From JAFALX01 sp050734185 (GTDB taxonomy: Bacteria > Chloroflexota > Dormibacteria > Aeolococcales > Aeolococcaceae): DNA of 23,802 nt. The position numbers and the translations under genes are program-made. Position 1 is the first letter of the stretch. Each line of letters begins with the position of its first letter. The stretch covers positions 1 through 23,802 of the forward strand of contig JBOHUE010000185.1 in assembly GCA_050734185.1 (NCBI GenBank), written 5' to 3'. This document shows positions 6,285 through 14,234 of the stretch, in pieces. Under the pieces are notes generated by a model, which saw only the letters and a list, made by a program, of their open reading frames with translations, was not told the origin of the DNA and did not search any database.

Positions 6285-6380
6285 GTGGATCAACTGCAGT
6301 CGCTCATCAACAACTGGATCCTGCTCGCCCAAGGTTTGATCGGCTCTATCGGCGCCCTGGCGTTAGCGATTGGCGAGTGA
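6285..6380 (+). pseudogene. Truncated copy of the VirB2-like pilin gene (31 codons)
   Basis: From the GTG at 6285 the reading frame gives MDQLQSLINNWILLAQGLIG and on to residue 26. This matches the first 26 residues of the 79-residue protein at 16613 with one change (Ile for Met at residue 8). Nucleotide identity with that copy also covers the leader. Similarity ends abruptly at about 6364 (GCGTT), after which the frame reads five unrelated residues to a TGA at 6378-6380. The second half, including the second membrane helix, is missing. The breakpoint coincides with GTTAGCGATTGGCGA, which recurs at 15395-15409. The promoter, leader and ribosome-binding site remain intact, so a 31-residue single-helix peptide could still be made. 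Confidence 0.75.
6362..6376 (+). repeat. 15-bp direct repeat, left copy
   Basis: GTTAGCGATTGGCGA here is identical to 15395-15409 and in the same orientation. It begins exactly where the truncated pilin copy loses similarity to the intact gene at 16613. It is AT-richer than its surroundings, but a chance 15-mer match in a window this size cannot be excluded. Confidence 0.5.
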
Positions 6381-6399
6381 CCACATATGTCAACGGAGC

Positions 6400-6580
6400 C
6401 TTCTACGTCTCCCGCGACTACCGCAGGCATGCACAACACCGCCACCTGGCGAACGTTGATGCCTCGGCCGGTTGCGGCAACGCCTCCACCCGGCGTCGAC
6501 AAGACTCCCAGATGTGAACCGGTGATCATCGCTTCCGTCGCGACTGAGCCATCGTCGACGACGAGAGTCCGCCCGCCCCG
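6400..6580 (-). pseudogene. Remnant of a SnoaL-like ester cyclase gene
   Basis: On the minus strand the translation VATEAMITGSHLGVLSTPGG followed by GVAATGRGINVRQVAVL matches the core of SnoaL-like ester/polyketide cyclases (pattern GTHTG-L-TPGGxxPATGRxVxVP). The usual N-terminal helix and the C-terminal strands are missing or out of frame. No start codon with a ribosome-binding site is present, and the frame drifts into unrelated sequence on both sides. It is interpreted as gene debris in the otherwise gene-free stretch 6381-6833. Confidence 0.45.
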
Positions 6581-6720
6581 GTGGGCTACAGCCAAAGATG
6601 GTCGCTCTAGACCGGGGCGGTCACCACGCGGGCGGGTCCAATGAACGCGGTTGAGGCACGCCTATGTCCGTGACCGATGCAAGATGCGTTTTCGGGCAAG
6701 TCCTCTCTCCGAGCCCGCTC

Positions 6721-6798
6721 CGCTCGTCGGCTCGTTGCCCGAGGGACGTGACGAGCGCCGGTTGCAGCCGGCGCGCTGTCCAGCATGAGACAGCGCGC
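6721..6798. other. Cluster of three inverted repeats, candidate bidirectional terminator or structured RNA
   Basis: Three dyads follow one another. CGCTCGTC (6721-6728) pairs with GACGAGCG (6750-6757) and encloses CTCG/CGAG. GCGCCGG (6755-6761) pairs with CCGGCGC (6768-6774). GCGCGCTGTC (6771-6780) pairs with GACAGCGCGC (6789-6798) over an 8-nt loop. The second stem shares bases with both neighbours, so alternative folds are possible. It lies just beyond the 3' end of the cupin gene (stop at 6834), where a leftward terminator would be expected, but no T-run is present. Confidence 0.45.
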
Positions 6799-6833
6799 CG
6801 TACATGACATGCTCAATGTCTACCCCACAGCAG

Positions 6834-7217
6834 TCAGTGCGGAGGCGCCATCGCCGCCATGTTGCGGCCGATCACCTCCATCGTCTTGCGCAGCTCGGCG
6901 GCGGGACTGAGTTGCAGGGCCTCGCAGTCCTCCGTCGCCTCGGGGGCATGACCCGGCGGCATGTAGTACGTCTGCCCCGCCTCGATCGTCTCCTCGTGGT
7001 CGGCGTAGCGCACGATCACCCGTCCCTTGAGCAGGAAGCCCCAGTGCGGGCACTGGCAGAGGTCATCGGGCAGACCTCTGAGCAACGGCCCGAGGTCGTT
7101 GGGCGGAAAGGTGTCCCAATCGACGGTCATCTCGCCCCACTCGGCGGAACGGAACTCGTAGGCATCTCCCATTTCGGGCGGATGGGCGGGAAGCTGGCGG
7201 CGCGTGGCAGCGGGCAT
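6834..7217 (-). CDS. Cupin-domain protein, 127 aa
   Basis: This is a single cupin barrel. Motif 1 is modified (CQCPHWGFLLKGRVIVRY, with one histidine and two cysteines in place of the usual HxH). Motif 2 reads EAGQTYYMPPGHAPEA, followed by a final strand containing CEALQLSP. Cupins bind metals or small ligands and act as dioxygenases, isomerases or sensors; the non-standard motif 1 argues against a classic 3-His-1-Glu iron site. The ATG at 7217 is supported by AAGGAGAG upstream. It stands alone, leftward, 103 bp downstream of the HD-GYP/LuxR gene and possibly on its transcript. Function not known. Confidence 0.75.
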   Translation of the reverse strand: MPAATRRQLPAHPPEMGDAYEFRSAEWGEMTVDWDTFPPNDLGPLLRGLPDDLCQCPHWGFLLKGRVIVRYADHEETIEAGQTYYMPPGHAPEATEDCEALQLSPAAELRKTMEVIGRNMAAMAPPH

Positions 7218-7320
7218 CGGTCTCTCCTTGGGGCGGTTGGCGGGGCACCGCAGCCGAGCTGAGGCGCGAACTGCAAATGACCGTACAGCCCCGCTTCCGC
7301 GACGTCATGGGGACTTCCCC

Positions 7321-8910
7321 CTAGGTTTCGGTGGTCTCCCAGTCGCGAACAAGCCCGTGCTGCATCGCGAACATCGCCGCCTCGGCGCGCGACGAGATGC
7401 CTATCTTCGAGTAGATGTTCTCGATGTGGTTTTCCGCCGTCTTGGGCGAGATACCGAGCGACACGGCCAGCGCGCGCGTCGTGCTACCTCGCGCAGCGAG
7501 TGCGAGCACCTCGAGCTCCCGCGGTGTCAGCCCGGCAGGTGCGCTGGGCTTGCGTCGCACGCGATGTCCGGCCGCGGCGAGCACCGCGTCGACCGCGGTG
7601 CCGTCGAGCTCGCCCTGCCGCGCCGCCTGGCGCAGTGCGGCGGCGGCGCGTTCGCGATCCAGCGCCGGCCGGTGCGGCCGCTCCTCGAGCATGGCGTGGT
7701 ACGCGTCTGCCGCGGCGAGGAGGCGCGCCGAAAGCGGGATCGCTGCCCCGGCGATGCGCCGCGGATAGCCGCCGCCGCTGCTCCGTTCGTGCGCTGCCGC
7801 AGCGATGCCGGCGAGGGGCGAGAGGCGACTGGCGCGGTGCAGGACGCGGTCGGTGTAGTACGCGTGCAGCCGCGCACGCTCCATCTCGGCCTCGGTGAAT
7901 TGACCGGGTTTATCCCACAGTGTGTTGGGCACGCCGTTGCGACCGATGTCGTGCAGCAGCGCGGCGCGGTGCAGCTGGATCACGTCGCGCTGCGGCGTAC
8001 CAGCAGCGCGCGCCGCTGCGGCGGCGAGCGACGCCACGCCGCGCGAATGGCCGGTGAACCACGGTGACTTGAGGTCGGCGTAGTCTCCCAGCAGGGCGAG
8101 TGCGTCGTCCAGTTCGGCCTCAGTGAGCGGCTCACGCGCAGTTGGCTGATTGGAAACCACACGGTCCCACGCGGATTCGGCGTCCACGCCGTCGAGCACC
8201 TCGCCGGCGGCCGTGCTCCATGCCGACACAAGTGCCGGGTCGAACGATGTTCCGCTGAACTCCTTGGCGCGCGCGACGCTCGCCTCCACGCCGCCGGTTC
8301 GGTCGCGCTCCTCGACCAGGTGGGCGATGTGGACGATGCGGATCGGCAGCAGCAGCTCATCGCCGCCGACGCCGCGAGGGATCCCCTTGCCGTCCCATCG
8401 AGTGAACGTTTGGCGCAGCGACGTAACCACCGCGCCGCCGAGGCCGAGGCGCTCGGCGAGTCGCACGCTCACCGCACAATGCGCGAGCAGCGCCTGCTCC
8501 AGCGACGTCATCCTGGACGCGATGAGCCGGATCGAAACGCCCGCGCGACCGAGTGGACCGCGATTGCTTCCCGCGCGGCTGAACATGTAGCGCATCTGGT
8601 GCAGCGTCGACGCCGGGACCGAATAGAGGCCGCCGCGGAATTCGATGTCGTCGCCAAACATCTGCGACATCTCGTATGAGATCGCGGTGCAGCCAGCAAT
8701 CATGAGCAGCGCCACCCAGTAGGTTGCATCGCGGTCTTCCTGCGACGCACCGAGGCGGTCGGCGAAGCGCGTGGCGATGAGGCATGAGCGCAGCAAATGC
8801 TCGAGCGGTTGGCCAAGACCCAGGTCGGTCGCGAGTGCGATCGCCGCAACCACTTCGCCGAGCTCGACGCCCGAGCTCGCTTCGGCGGAGGCAGGCTTCA
8901 CGGTGCTCAT
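7321..8910 (-). CDS. HD-GYP-like phosphohydrolase with C-terminal LuxR HTH domain, 529 aa
   Basis: This is a paralogue of the protein at 2519-4075 with the same order: a degenerate N-terminal HD-GYP-like module (ALLMIAGCTAIS at 68-79; FTRWDGKGIPRG at 169-180), a second module with HD at 320-321 (LLHDIGRNGVPN), and a LuxR HTH at 459-520. In the second module the metal-binding HExxDGxGYP is altered to HERSSGGGYP, losing the aspartate, so c-di-GMP hydrolysis is doubtful and ligand sensing more likely. The start at 8910 (MSTVKP) is chosen by alignment with the paralogue. The frame opens upstream at 8985, but those residues would cover the shared palindrome at 8985-9004. Closeness to that palindrome makes it a candidate regulator of the pilin-type genes; this is inference. 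Confidence 0.85.
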   Translation of the reverse strand: MSTVKPASAEASSGVELGEVVAAIALATDLGLGQPLEHLLRSCLIATRFADRLGASQEDRDATYWVALLMIAGCTAISYEMSQMFGDDIEFRGGLYSVPASTLHQMRYMFSRAGSNRGPLGRAGVSIRLIASRMTSLEQALLAHCAVSVRLAERLGLGGAVVTSLRQTFTRWDGKGIPRGVGGDELLLPIRIVHIAHLVEERDRTGGVEASVARAKEFSGTSFDPALVSAWSTAAGEVLDGVDAESAWDRVVSNQPTAREPLTEAELDDALALLGDYADLKSPWFTGHSRGVASLAAAAARAAGTPQRDVIQLHRAALLHDIGRNGVPNTLWDKPGQFTEAEMERARLHAYYTDRVLHRASRLSPLAGIAAAAHERSSGGGYPRRIAGAAIPLSARLLAAADAYHAMLEERPHRPALDRERAAAALRQAARQGELDGTAVDAVLAAAGHRVRRKPSAPAGLTPRELEVLALAARGSTTRALAVSLGISPKTAENHIENIYSKIGISSRAEAAMFAMQHGLVRDWETTET

Positions 8911-8978
8911 GAGACCCAAACCGTACGTCTTGGCCGGGCCCGCCAGGGTTGCGCGCCAGCACCCGGTCGGACCTCGGT

Positions 8979-9007
8979 TTGTCACCTACACTAGTCTGTA
9001 GTACCAT
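8979..9007 (+). promoter_or_regulatory. Promoter-like element with palindromic operator, copy 4 (orphan)
   Basis: TTGTCA (8979-8984), a 17-bp spacer and TACCAT (9002-9007) form a promoter-like pair on the plus strand. The palindrome CCTACACT-AGTC-TGTAGTAC (8985-9004) occupies the spacer as in the other copies. Nothing convincing is encoded downstream on the plus strand before the 3' end of the ATPase gene at 9109. The palindrome lies 75 bp upstream of the HD-GYP/LuxR start on the other strand, so it may serve that gene instead. Confidence 0.5.
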
Positions 9008-9108
9008 TAGCGCGTCGGCCAGCGCCGGTGCCAAGCCTTCCGTTCGAAACCGGCACAAATGACGCGATCTGTCCGTCGCTCAAGTCAGCGCGGCATCGAA
9101 TCGGTAGC

Positions 9109-12100
9109 TCAAGGCTCAACGCGCCATACGAGACCCGCTTCGGCGCGATAACGACACCAGTTGCCGGTAACGACATTGCGCTCCAGATGTGCAGCAAGCT
9201 CTGGGGCCGCCGGACGCAGCCGTCGAATTGCATCGTGAATACGAGCGGACACCGCCTTGCGAGCACGCTCTGCAGAGTCGGGACTCCGGCGCCGGCGACC
9301 TCCGAGCCCGGTGACGCGCCTGAGCTCAGCGGCGACCAACTCCTCCTCGGCGCCTAGCGCCGCGACCCGACCCAGATCGTTTGTCGCCTCGGCTGCGACG
9401 CGCGACTCCTCGAGCTCTTGGAGCGCTCGCCTGTATTGGCCGATCGCCGTGTGGTCGGCCAGATCGTCGGGCGCCGCGGCCTCAACCTGTGCCTCACTCA
9501 GCTCGAGCACGTGCACCTCCCTCCCGGGTTGTCGCACGAGGATGGCGAGGTCGCGCCACCCCTTGACATCGGGAAGCGTCGTTGTGGTTGACCTGTAGGT
9601 GATGCTCCAGGATCGCTCACCTCGTCGCAGCACGACGTCGTCGCGCAGCCCGGTCGTGTCTGGCTGTCGGTGGCGCCAATCGCCGAGCGCAGCTTCAGCG
9701 GCGGTCTGCCATGTCTGCGCCCCCAGACGCTGGTAGACGGCGCGCACTCCGTCGAGAAGCGCGACCGCTTTCTCATCGTGACCCAGACTGCGCGCGACGA
9801 CGGCCGCGCTGTGCGCATGGCAGCCGGCGAACGCCACGACGGCGCCGTTGACACCACACGAGTAACCCAGTGGTGTGAGGTCCGTCAAGAGCCGGCGAGC
9901 CACGTCTGTGTCGCCCAGAGCGGCGGCGGCGTCCGTGAGGTTGGCAACGTACACCGACCACAGATATGAGCGATCAGCTTGCCACCCGCCGAGCTCGAGG
10001 ACCGTGTCCAACTCTCGGCGAGCGGCGGCGAGATCACCAGCACGCGCGTTGAAGCCCGCGGCCACAGCATGCGCGTGAACCGGCGCACCCGTCCACCACT
10101 CCACGGCGCGCTGCGCGAATGCATGCTGCTCGTCCGGGTCTCCACGAGCGCGGATGAGCTCCAGACGCTGCGACATGCGCACGTTTCCCGCGTCAGGCTC
10201 ACCGATGCTCGCACCGAGCTCGGCAGCACGTTCGATCCCGTCCTCAGCCTCGTCGAGGCGACCATCGAGCAGCGCCAAGGCGGCTCGCCGCGTCGCCTCG
10301 AAGTAGCGATGACGCGGCTGACCGAGGATCCGCACAGCGTCGAGGTAGGCCTGCAGTGCCGGCCGAAATGCCGCCGATCCCGTCTCCAGCAATGCGTTGG
10401 CCGTGAGCAGCAGTCCCTCTGCCTCCAGCTCCGGATCCTTGAGGCCGCGAGCGAGGCTCGTGATCTCGCGAGCCACACCTACGCGCTCGGCGCCGGCTCC
10501 AGGTGTCCAGAGGATGTCGTGATGGGCGAGCAGCGCGGCGGCCAGAGCAGCTTGATCGTTGCTCGCGCGCGCCAGTGCCAGCGCATCGCCGCTGAGCGGC
10601 ACAGCGCGCGAGCGGTGCTCGGGGATCGAGTGATGCAGCTCTCGGGCCTGCATCGCCGTGAGCCGCGCCCGCAGTGCTGGCTGGCTCTCTGGAACCGCCT
10701 GTCGCGCGGCCTCCAGGACATCGATCACCTCGTCGCGCGGCATTGCGAAGCGAGCGCCGAGTCGCTGCACGCCAAAGGCCACCGCTGCGAGCCGCCCATG
10801 GTCACCGAGCTTCTCGGCTCGCGTGCGTGCTCGGGCCAACAGCCGACGTGCATCGTCCGGATGACCCGCCCGTCCTGACGCGTCAGCCTCGGCGACGAGA
10901 AGGTCGAGCCAGGTTCCGTCGTCAACGACGACGCCGGAAGCCACCAGCGCTTCGCGCAGCCGCGTCAGATGACCCGTCGCCTCCTCCAACGCCAGCTTCG
11001 ACTGGTCGGCGGCGGCCGCGGCCAGCGCCCACCGCAACGCGGTGTCAGGTCCCGCGAGGGAGACAGCCCCGGTGAGATGCCGGGAGATCTCGCTCGGCGG
11101 CACGTCTCCAATCCTCGCCTCGCGCGCCTGCAGGGCGACTGCCAAACGGTGATGAAGGTCGCGAGCCGCGGTCGTCGTGAGTCCATCGACAAGGGCCTCG
11201 CGAAACAGATCGTGCGCGAAGTGCGGCGCTTCGGGACGTCCGCCCAACACTCCACCTCGCATCGCTTCGCGGATGGCCCCGTCGACGGCCTCAGAGGTCA
11301 TTCCCAGGGCGTCGGCGGCGACGTCGAGCGGGGGTTGATACCCGAGCACCGCCGCCGCCGCGAGCAGCCTGGCCGCCGGAGCGGAGAGGCGGTCGCACCG
11401 CGATCTGATGGCGTCACGGACCGCTCGTGGCATGCCGCGCGTCACATCCTCCGGGAGAACCTGTGCCAGTTCGCGTGCAAACAGCGGATGCCCTTCTGAA
11501 CGGCGGAAGACGTCGGCGGCCCACTGATCGGCCCGCTGCGGGCCGGCGACGGAGGCCACGAGCTGCGCGATCTCATCGGCGTCCAGGCCTCTGAGGTGGA
11601 TGTGGTCGGAACGCGCCGTCAGCGAGTTCAGCACGTCCGCCGTCGGTGGCCGGAGTTCGTCGTGGCGGAAGGCGCCGAGTAGCAGCACCCCCGGTCCGGG
11701 TGGCGTCCTTGCGAGAAAGTCGAGCAGTGCGAGCGACGAGGTGTCAGCCCACTGAAGGTCATCAAGCACCACGATCACGGTGTCCCTCGCCGTCGATCTG
11801 AGCCATCGTCGCACGGCGTCGAATAGTCGCAGTCGCTCTCGACCCACGTCGTCCAATAGGTTGTCCGGAGCAGACCCGAGCTCAGGGACGATGTAGGAGA
11901 GCAGCTGCCGATCGTCCGCGTAGACATGAGCCCCCGACGTGGCGAGAACGGGCATCAATCCACTGAGCGCCTGACTCCAGGGCCAGAAGCCTGGTGCTCC
12001 TGGGGCGTCCACGCACGTCCCCCAGCCGAGGGCAACGCCTTCGGCACGGGTCACCATCTCAGCAATCAGGGACGTCTTGCCGATCCCCGCCTCGCCGCTG

Positions 12101-12228
12101 ACGATGACGGGGCTGGGCCGACCGTTGCGAGCCGTTTCCAGCGCCGACAGCAGCCGCCGAAGGGCGCCGTCGCGTCCCACGAAGGGCCGGTGTGTCTCAG
12201 CCTCCACGCTGGCATTGTCCTGCGGCAC
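9109..12228 (-). CDS. Large AAA/STAND-type ATPase with TPR-like repeats, 1039 aa
   Basis: The N-terminus has FVGRDGALRRLL, Walker A GEAGIGKTS at 45-53 and Walker B VIVVLDDLQWAD at 151-162. This is the AAA_16 layout of MalT/LuxR-type signal-transduction ATPases. A long helical, Ala/Leu/Arg-rich middle (about 350-850) fits TPR-like repeats. The C-terminus lacks the LuxR HTH expected of MalT relatives. It has instead a domain ending SERARKAVSARIHDAIRRL ... HLERNVVTGNWCRYR, which I know from actinobacterial relatives only as an uncharacterised C-terminal module with a possible winged-helix-like pattern. It starts at GTG 12228 and is divergent from the methyltransferase operon across 101 bp, so it may sense a signal for that operon. 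Confidence 0.85.
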   Translation of the reverse strand: MPQDNASVEAETHRPFVGRDGALRRLLSALETARNGRPSPVIVSGEAGIGKTSLIAEMVTRAEGVALGWGTCVDAPGAPGFWPWSQALSGLMPVLATSGAHVYADDRQLLSYIVPELGSAPDNLLDDVGRERLRLFDAVRRWLRSTARDTVIVVLDDLQWADTSSLALLDFLARTPPGPGVLLLGAFRHDELRPPTADVLNSLTARSDHIHLRGLDADEIAQLVASVAGPQRADQWAADVFRRSEGHPLFARELAQVLPEDVTRGMPRAVRDAIRSRCDRLSAPAARLLAAAAVLGYQPPLDVAADALGMTSEAVDGAIREAMRGGVLGGRPEAPHFAHDLFREALVDGLTTTAARDLHHRLAVALQAREARIGDVPPSEISRHLTGAVSLAGPDTALRWALAAAAADQSKLALEEATGHLTRLREALVASGVVVDDGTWLDLLVAEADASGRAGHPDDARRLLARARTRAEKLGDHGRLAAVAFGVQRLGARFAMPRDEVIDVLEAARQAVPESQPALRARLTAMQARELHHSIPEHRSRAVPLSGDALALARASNDQAALAAALLAHHDILWTPGAGAERVGVAREITSLARGLKDPELEAEGLLLTANALLETGSAAFRPALQAYLDAVRILGQPRHRYFEATRRAALALLDGRLDEAEDGIERAAELGASIGEPDAGNVRMSQRLELIRARGDPDEQHAFAQRAVEWWTGAPVHAHAVAAGFNARAGDLAAARRELDTVLELGGWQADRSYLWSVYVANLTDAAAALGDTDVARRLLTDLTPLGYSCGVNGAVVAFAGCHAHSAAVVARSLGHDEKAVALLDGVRAVYQRLGAQTWQTAAEAALGDWRHRQPDTTGLRDDVVLRRGERSWSITYRSTTTTLPDVKGWRDLAILVRQPGREVHVLELSEAQVEAAAPDDLADHTAIGQYRRALQELEESRVAAEATNDLGRVAALGAEEELVAAELRRVTGLGGRRRRSPDSAERARKAVSARIHDAIRRLRPAAPELAAHLERNVVTGNWCRYRAEAGLVWRVEP

Positions 12229-12329
12229 AGCCGCCTGGCGAAGCGCCAGGCGTGATCTGGCGTCCGGCGCCTTGATCTAGCGCCGTACCGGGTGAGGATC
12301 GTCGACCTCGAAGATTAGGAGAATCGGCC

Positions 12330-13184
12330 GTGATCACCTTCGACGCCGTGCAGTACAAGACGACAACTCGCCGGCAATGGGAGGACGCCGCGCCCGCCTG
12401 GAATCGGTGGGGTCCCACGCTGGAGGCATGGCTCGGCGAGGCCACCGAGAGGATGCTCGACGCGGCTCGCATCACGACCGGCGCGCGAGTGCTGGATGTT
12501 GCGGCCGGGGCTGGAGGCCAGACGATCGCGGCCGCACGCCGCGTGGGTCCGACCGGGCGGGTGCTCGCTACCGACATCTCGCCCGCCATCCTCGAATATG
12601 CGTCTCGCGCCGCGGCCCGAGTTGGGCTGGCCAATGTCGAGGCTCGCGAGCTCGATGGTGAAGCGGTCGACTCGCTCGGGCCCGACGCGTTCGACGCCGT
12701 CATATCGCGCATCGGACTCATCTACTTCCCAGACCAGGAGCGGGCCCTCTCGGGCATGCATCGCGTGCTGCGGCGGGGCGGTCGCCTGGCGGCCGTCGTG
12801 TATGCCACCGCCGACGAGAATGCCTTCTTCTCCCTCCCCGTCTCCATCATCAGGCGCCGCGCCGAGCTGCCTCCGCCCGCGCCTGGCCGGCCTGGGCCCT
12901 TCAGCCTGGGTGGACCGGGCGTGCTCGCCGACACCCTCGCCAGTGCTGGGTTTTCGGACGTGGCCGTCGATGCCGTCGATGCGCCGCTGCGCCTGCCGAC
13001 TGCCGCTGACTGCGTGCGATTCGAGCGCGAGTCGTTCGGCGCGCTGCACCAGATGCTCGCGGGAGTTCCTGAGGCCGAGAGGGGCTCCGTGTGGGAAGAG
13101 ATCCACACCGCGCTGTCTCGCTTCGAAGGCGACGGTGGCTTCGCGGGACCCTGCCGTCTGCTCGTAGTCGGCGCGACGAAATGA
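12330..13184 (+). CDS. Class I SAM-dependent methyltransferase, 284 aa
   Basis: The Rossmann-type methyltransferase motifs are clear: motif I VLDVAAGAGGQTIAAA (about 55-70), acidic motif II ATDISPAILEYA (about 88-99), and motif IV with DAVISRIGLIYFPD (about 122-135). A UbiE/Methyltransf_11-like layout and a C-terminal substrate lid follow. The acceptor is not identifiable. The GTG at 12330 follows TTAGGAG with good spacing. Its stop overlaps the nitrilase start (ATGA), so the two are translationally coupled, suggesting that the methylated compound and the nitrile belong to one pathway. The large ATPase gene is divergent. Confidence 0.85.
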   Translation: MITFDAVQYKTTTRRQWEDAAPAWNRWGPTLEAWLGEATERMLDAARITTGARVLDVAAGAGGQTIAAARRVGPTGRVLATDISPAILEYASRAAARVGLANVEARELDGEAVDSLGPDAFDAVISRIGLIYFPDQERALSGMHRVLRRGGRLAAVVYATADENAFFSLPVSIIRRRAELPPPAPGRPGPFSLGGPGVLADTLASAGFSDVAVDAVDAPLRLPTAADCVRFERESFGALHQMLAGVPEAERGSVWEEIHTALSRFEGDGGFAGPCRLLVVGATK

Positions 13185-14224
13185 GCACGAGCCAGCGCAA
13201 GGTGAAGGTGGCCGCGGTGCAAGCCGCGCCGGTCTTCCTCGAGCACGATGCGACGGTCGAGCTCGCATGCGATCTCATCGACGAGGCCACCGGCGCAGGC
13301 GCCCAGCTCGTGGTCTTCCCGGAAGCCTTCGTCCCGGGATATCCCGACTTCGTATGGCGGCTCCCTGCGTGGAGCGACGGGGACTGGTACCGCCGCCTGG
13401 CCGACAACGCGATGACCCTCTCGGGACGCGGTGTCGAGCGTCTCACCGAGGCGGCGAGGCGCGCCGGCGTCTGGGTCGTCATCGGCATCAACGAACTGAG
13501 CGCGAGCGGCACGCTGTACAACACGTTGCTCTATCTGTCACCGGAGGGTGAGCTCGCCGGTGTGCACCGCAAGCTGATGGGCACCGGCGGCGAACGCACT
13601 GTGTGGGGCCAGGGCGACGGCTCGACCCTGACCGTCATCGACACCCCGTTCGGCAGACTTGGCGGTCTCACCTGCTGGGAGAACTACATGCCGCTGGCGC
13701 GCATGGCGATGTACGCCCAGGGTGTCGACATCTACGTCGCACCCACGTGGGACTGCAATGAGGTATGGGTGTCGACCCTGCAGCACATCGCCAAGGAGGG
13801 CCGAATGTACGTCGTCGGAGTTGCCGCGTGCCTGCGTGGGTCGGATGTCCCGGTCGAGCTGCGTGGGACCATATACGGCGGCGACGACGATTGGATGTGC
13901 CGCGGTCGATCGGCGATCGTTGGCCCGGACGGAGACCTCCGCGCCGGCCCGCTGATTGACGAGAGGGGCATTCTCTATGCCGAACTCGACCTGGGCCACG
14001 TCCAATCCTCCCGGCGCGAGTTCGACCCCATCGGTCACTACGCGAGACCAGACGTCTTCAAGCTCAGCGTCGACACCACAGCGCGTCCCGCTGTCGTGTT
14101 CACCACCGAGCCTGCTTTGACCACAACACCGACTGACGTCCCTTCATGGGACATGGCAACAAACGAGAGCGACGGTCGAGAGACGCTGACCAGCGTGCTT
14201 ACGAGCGATCGCGCTCACCAATGA
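13181..14224 (+). CDS. Nitrilase (carbon-nitrogen hydrolase superfamily), 347 aa
   Basis: The catalytic triad of nitrilases is present: Glu48 in VVFPEAFVPGYP, Lys131 in VHRKLMGT, and Cys165 in GGLTCWENYMPLAR. The CWEN context and the length match branch-1 nitrilases (aliphatic nitrilases, cyanide hydratase relatives), which hydrolyse nitriles to acids and ammonia as cytoplasmic spiral oligomers. RCH-COOH specificity cannot be read from the sequence. The ATG at 13181 is chosen because the protein then begins MSTSQRKVKVAAVQAAP as the family does; it overlaps the methyltransferase stop by 4 bp. The C-terminal ~35 residues (TTTPTDVPSW onward) are a low-complexity tail. The cupin gene follows after 10 bp. 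Confidence 0.92.
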   Translation: MSTSQRKVKVAAVQAAPVFLEHDATVELACDLIDEATGAGAQLVVFPEAFVPGYPDFVWRLPAWSDGDWYRRLADNAMTLSGRGVERLTEAARRAGVWVVIGINELSASGTLYNTLLYLSPEGELAGVHRKLMGTGGERTVWGQGDGSTLTVIDTPFGRLGGLTCWENYMPLARMAMYAQGVDIYVAPTWDCNEVWVSTLQHIAKEGRMYVVGVAACLRGSDVPVELRGTIYGGDDDWMCRGRSAIVGPDGDLRAGPLIDERGILYAELDLGHVQSSRREFDPIGHYARPDVFKLSVDTTARPAVVFTTEPALTTTPTDVPSWDMATNESDGRETLTSVLTSDRAHQ

Positions 14225-14234
14225 GGGGATCACC

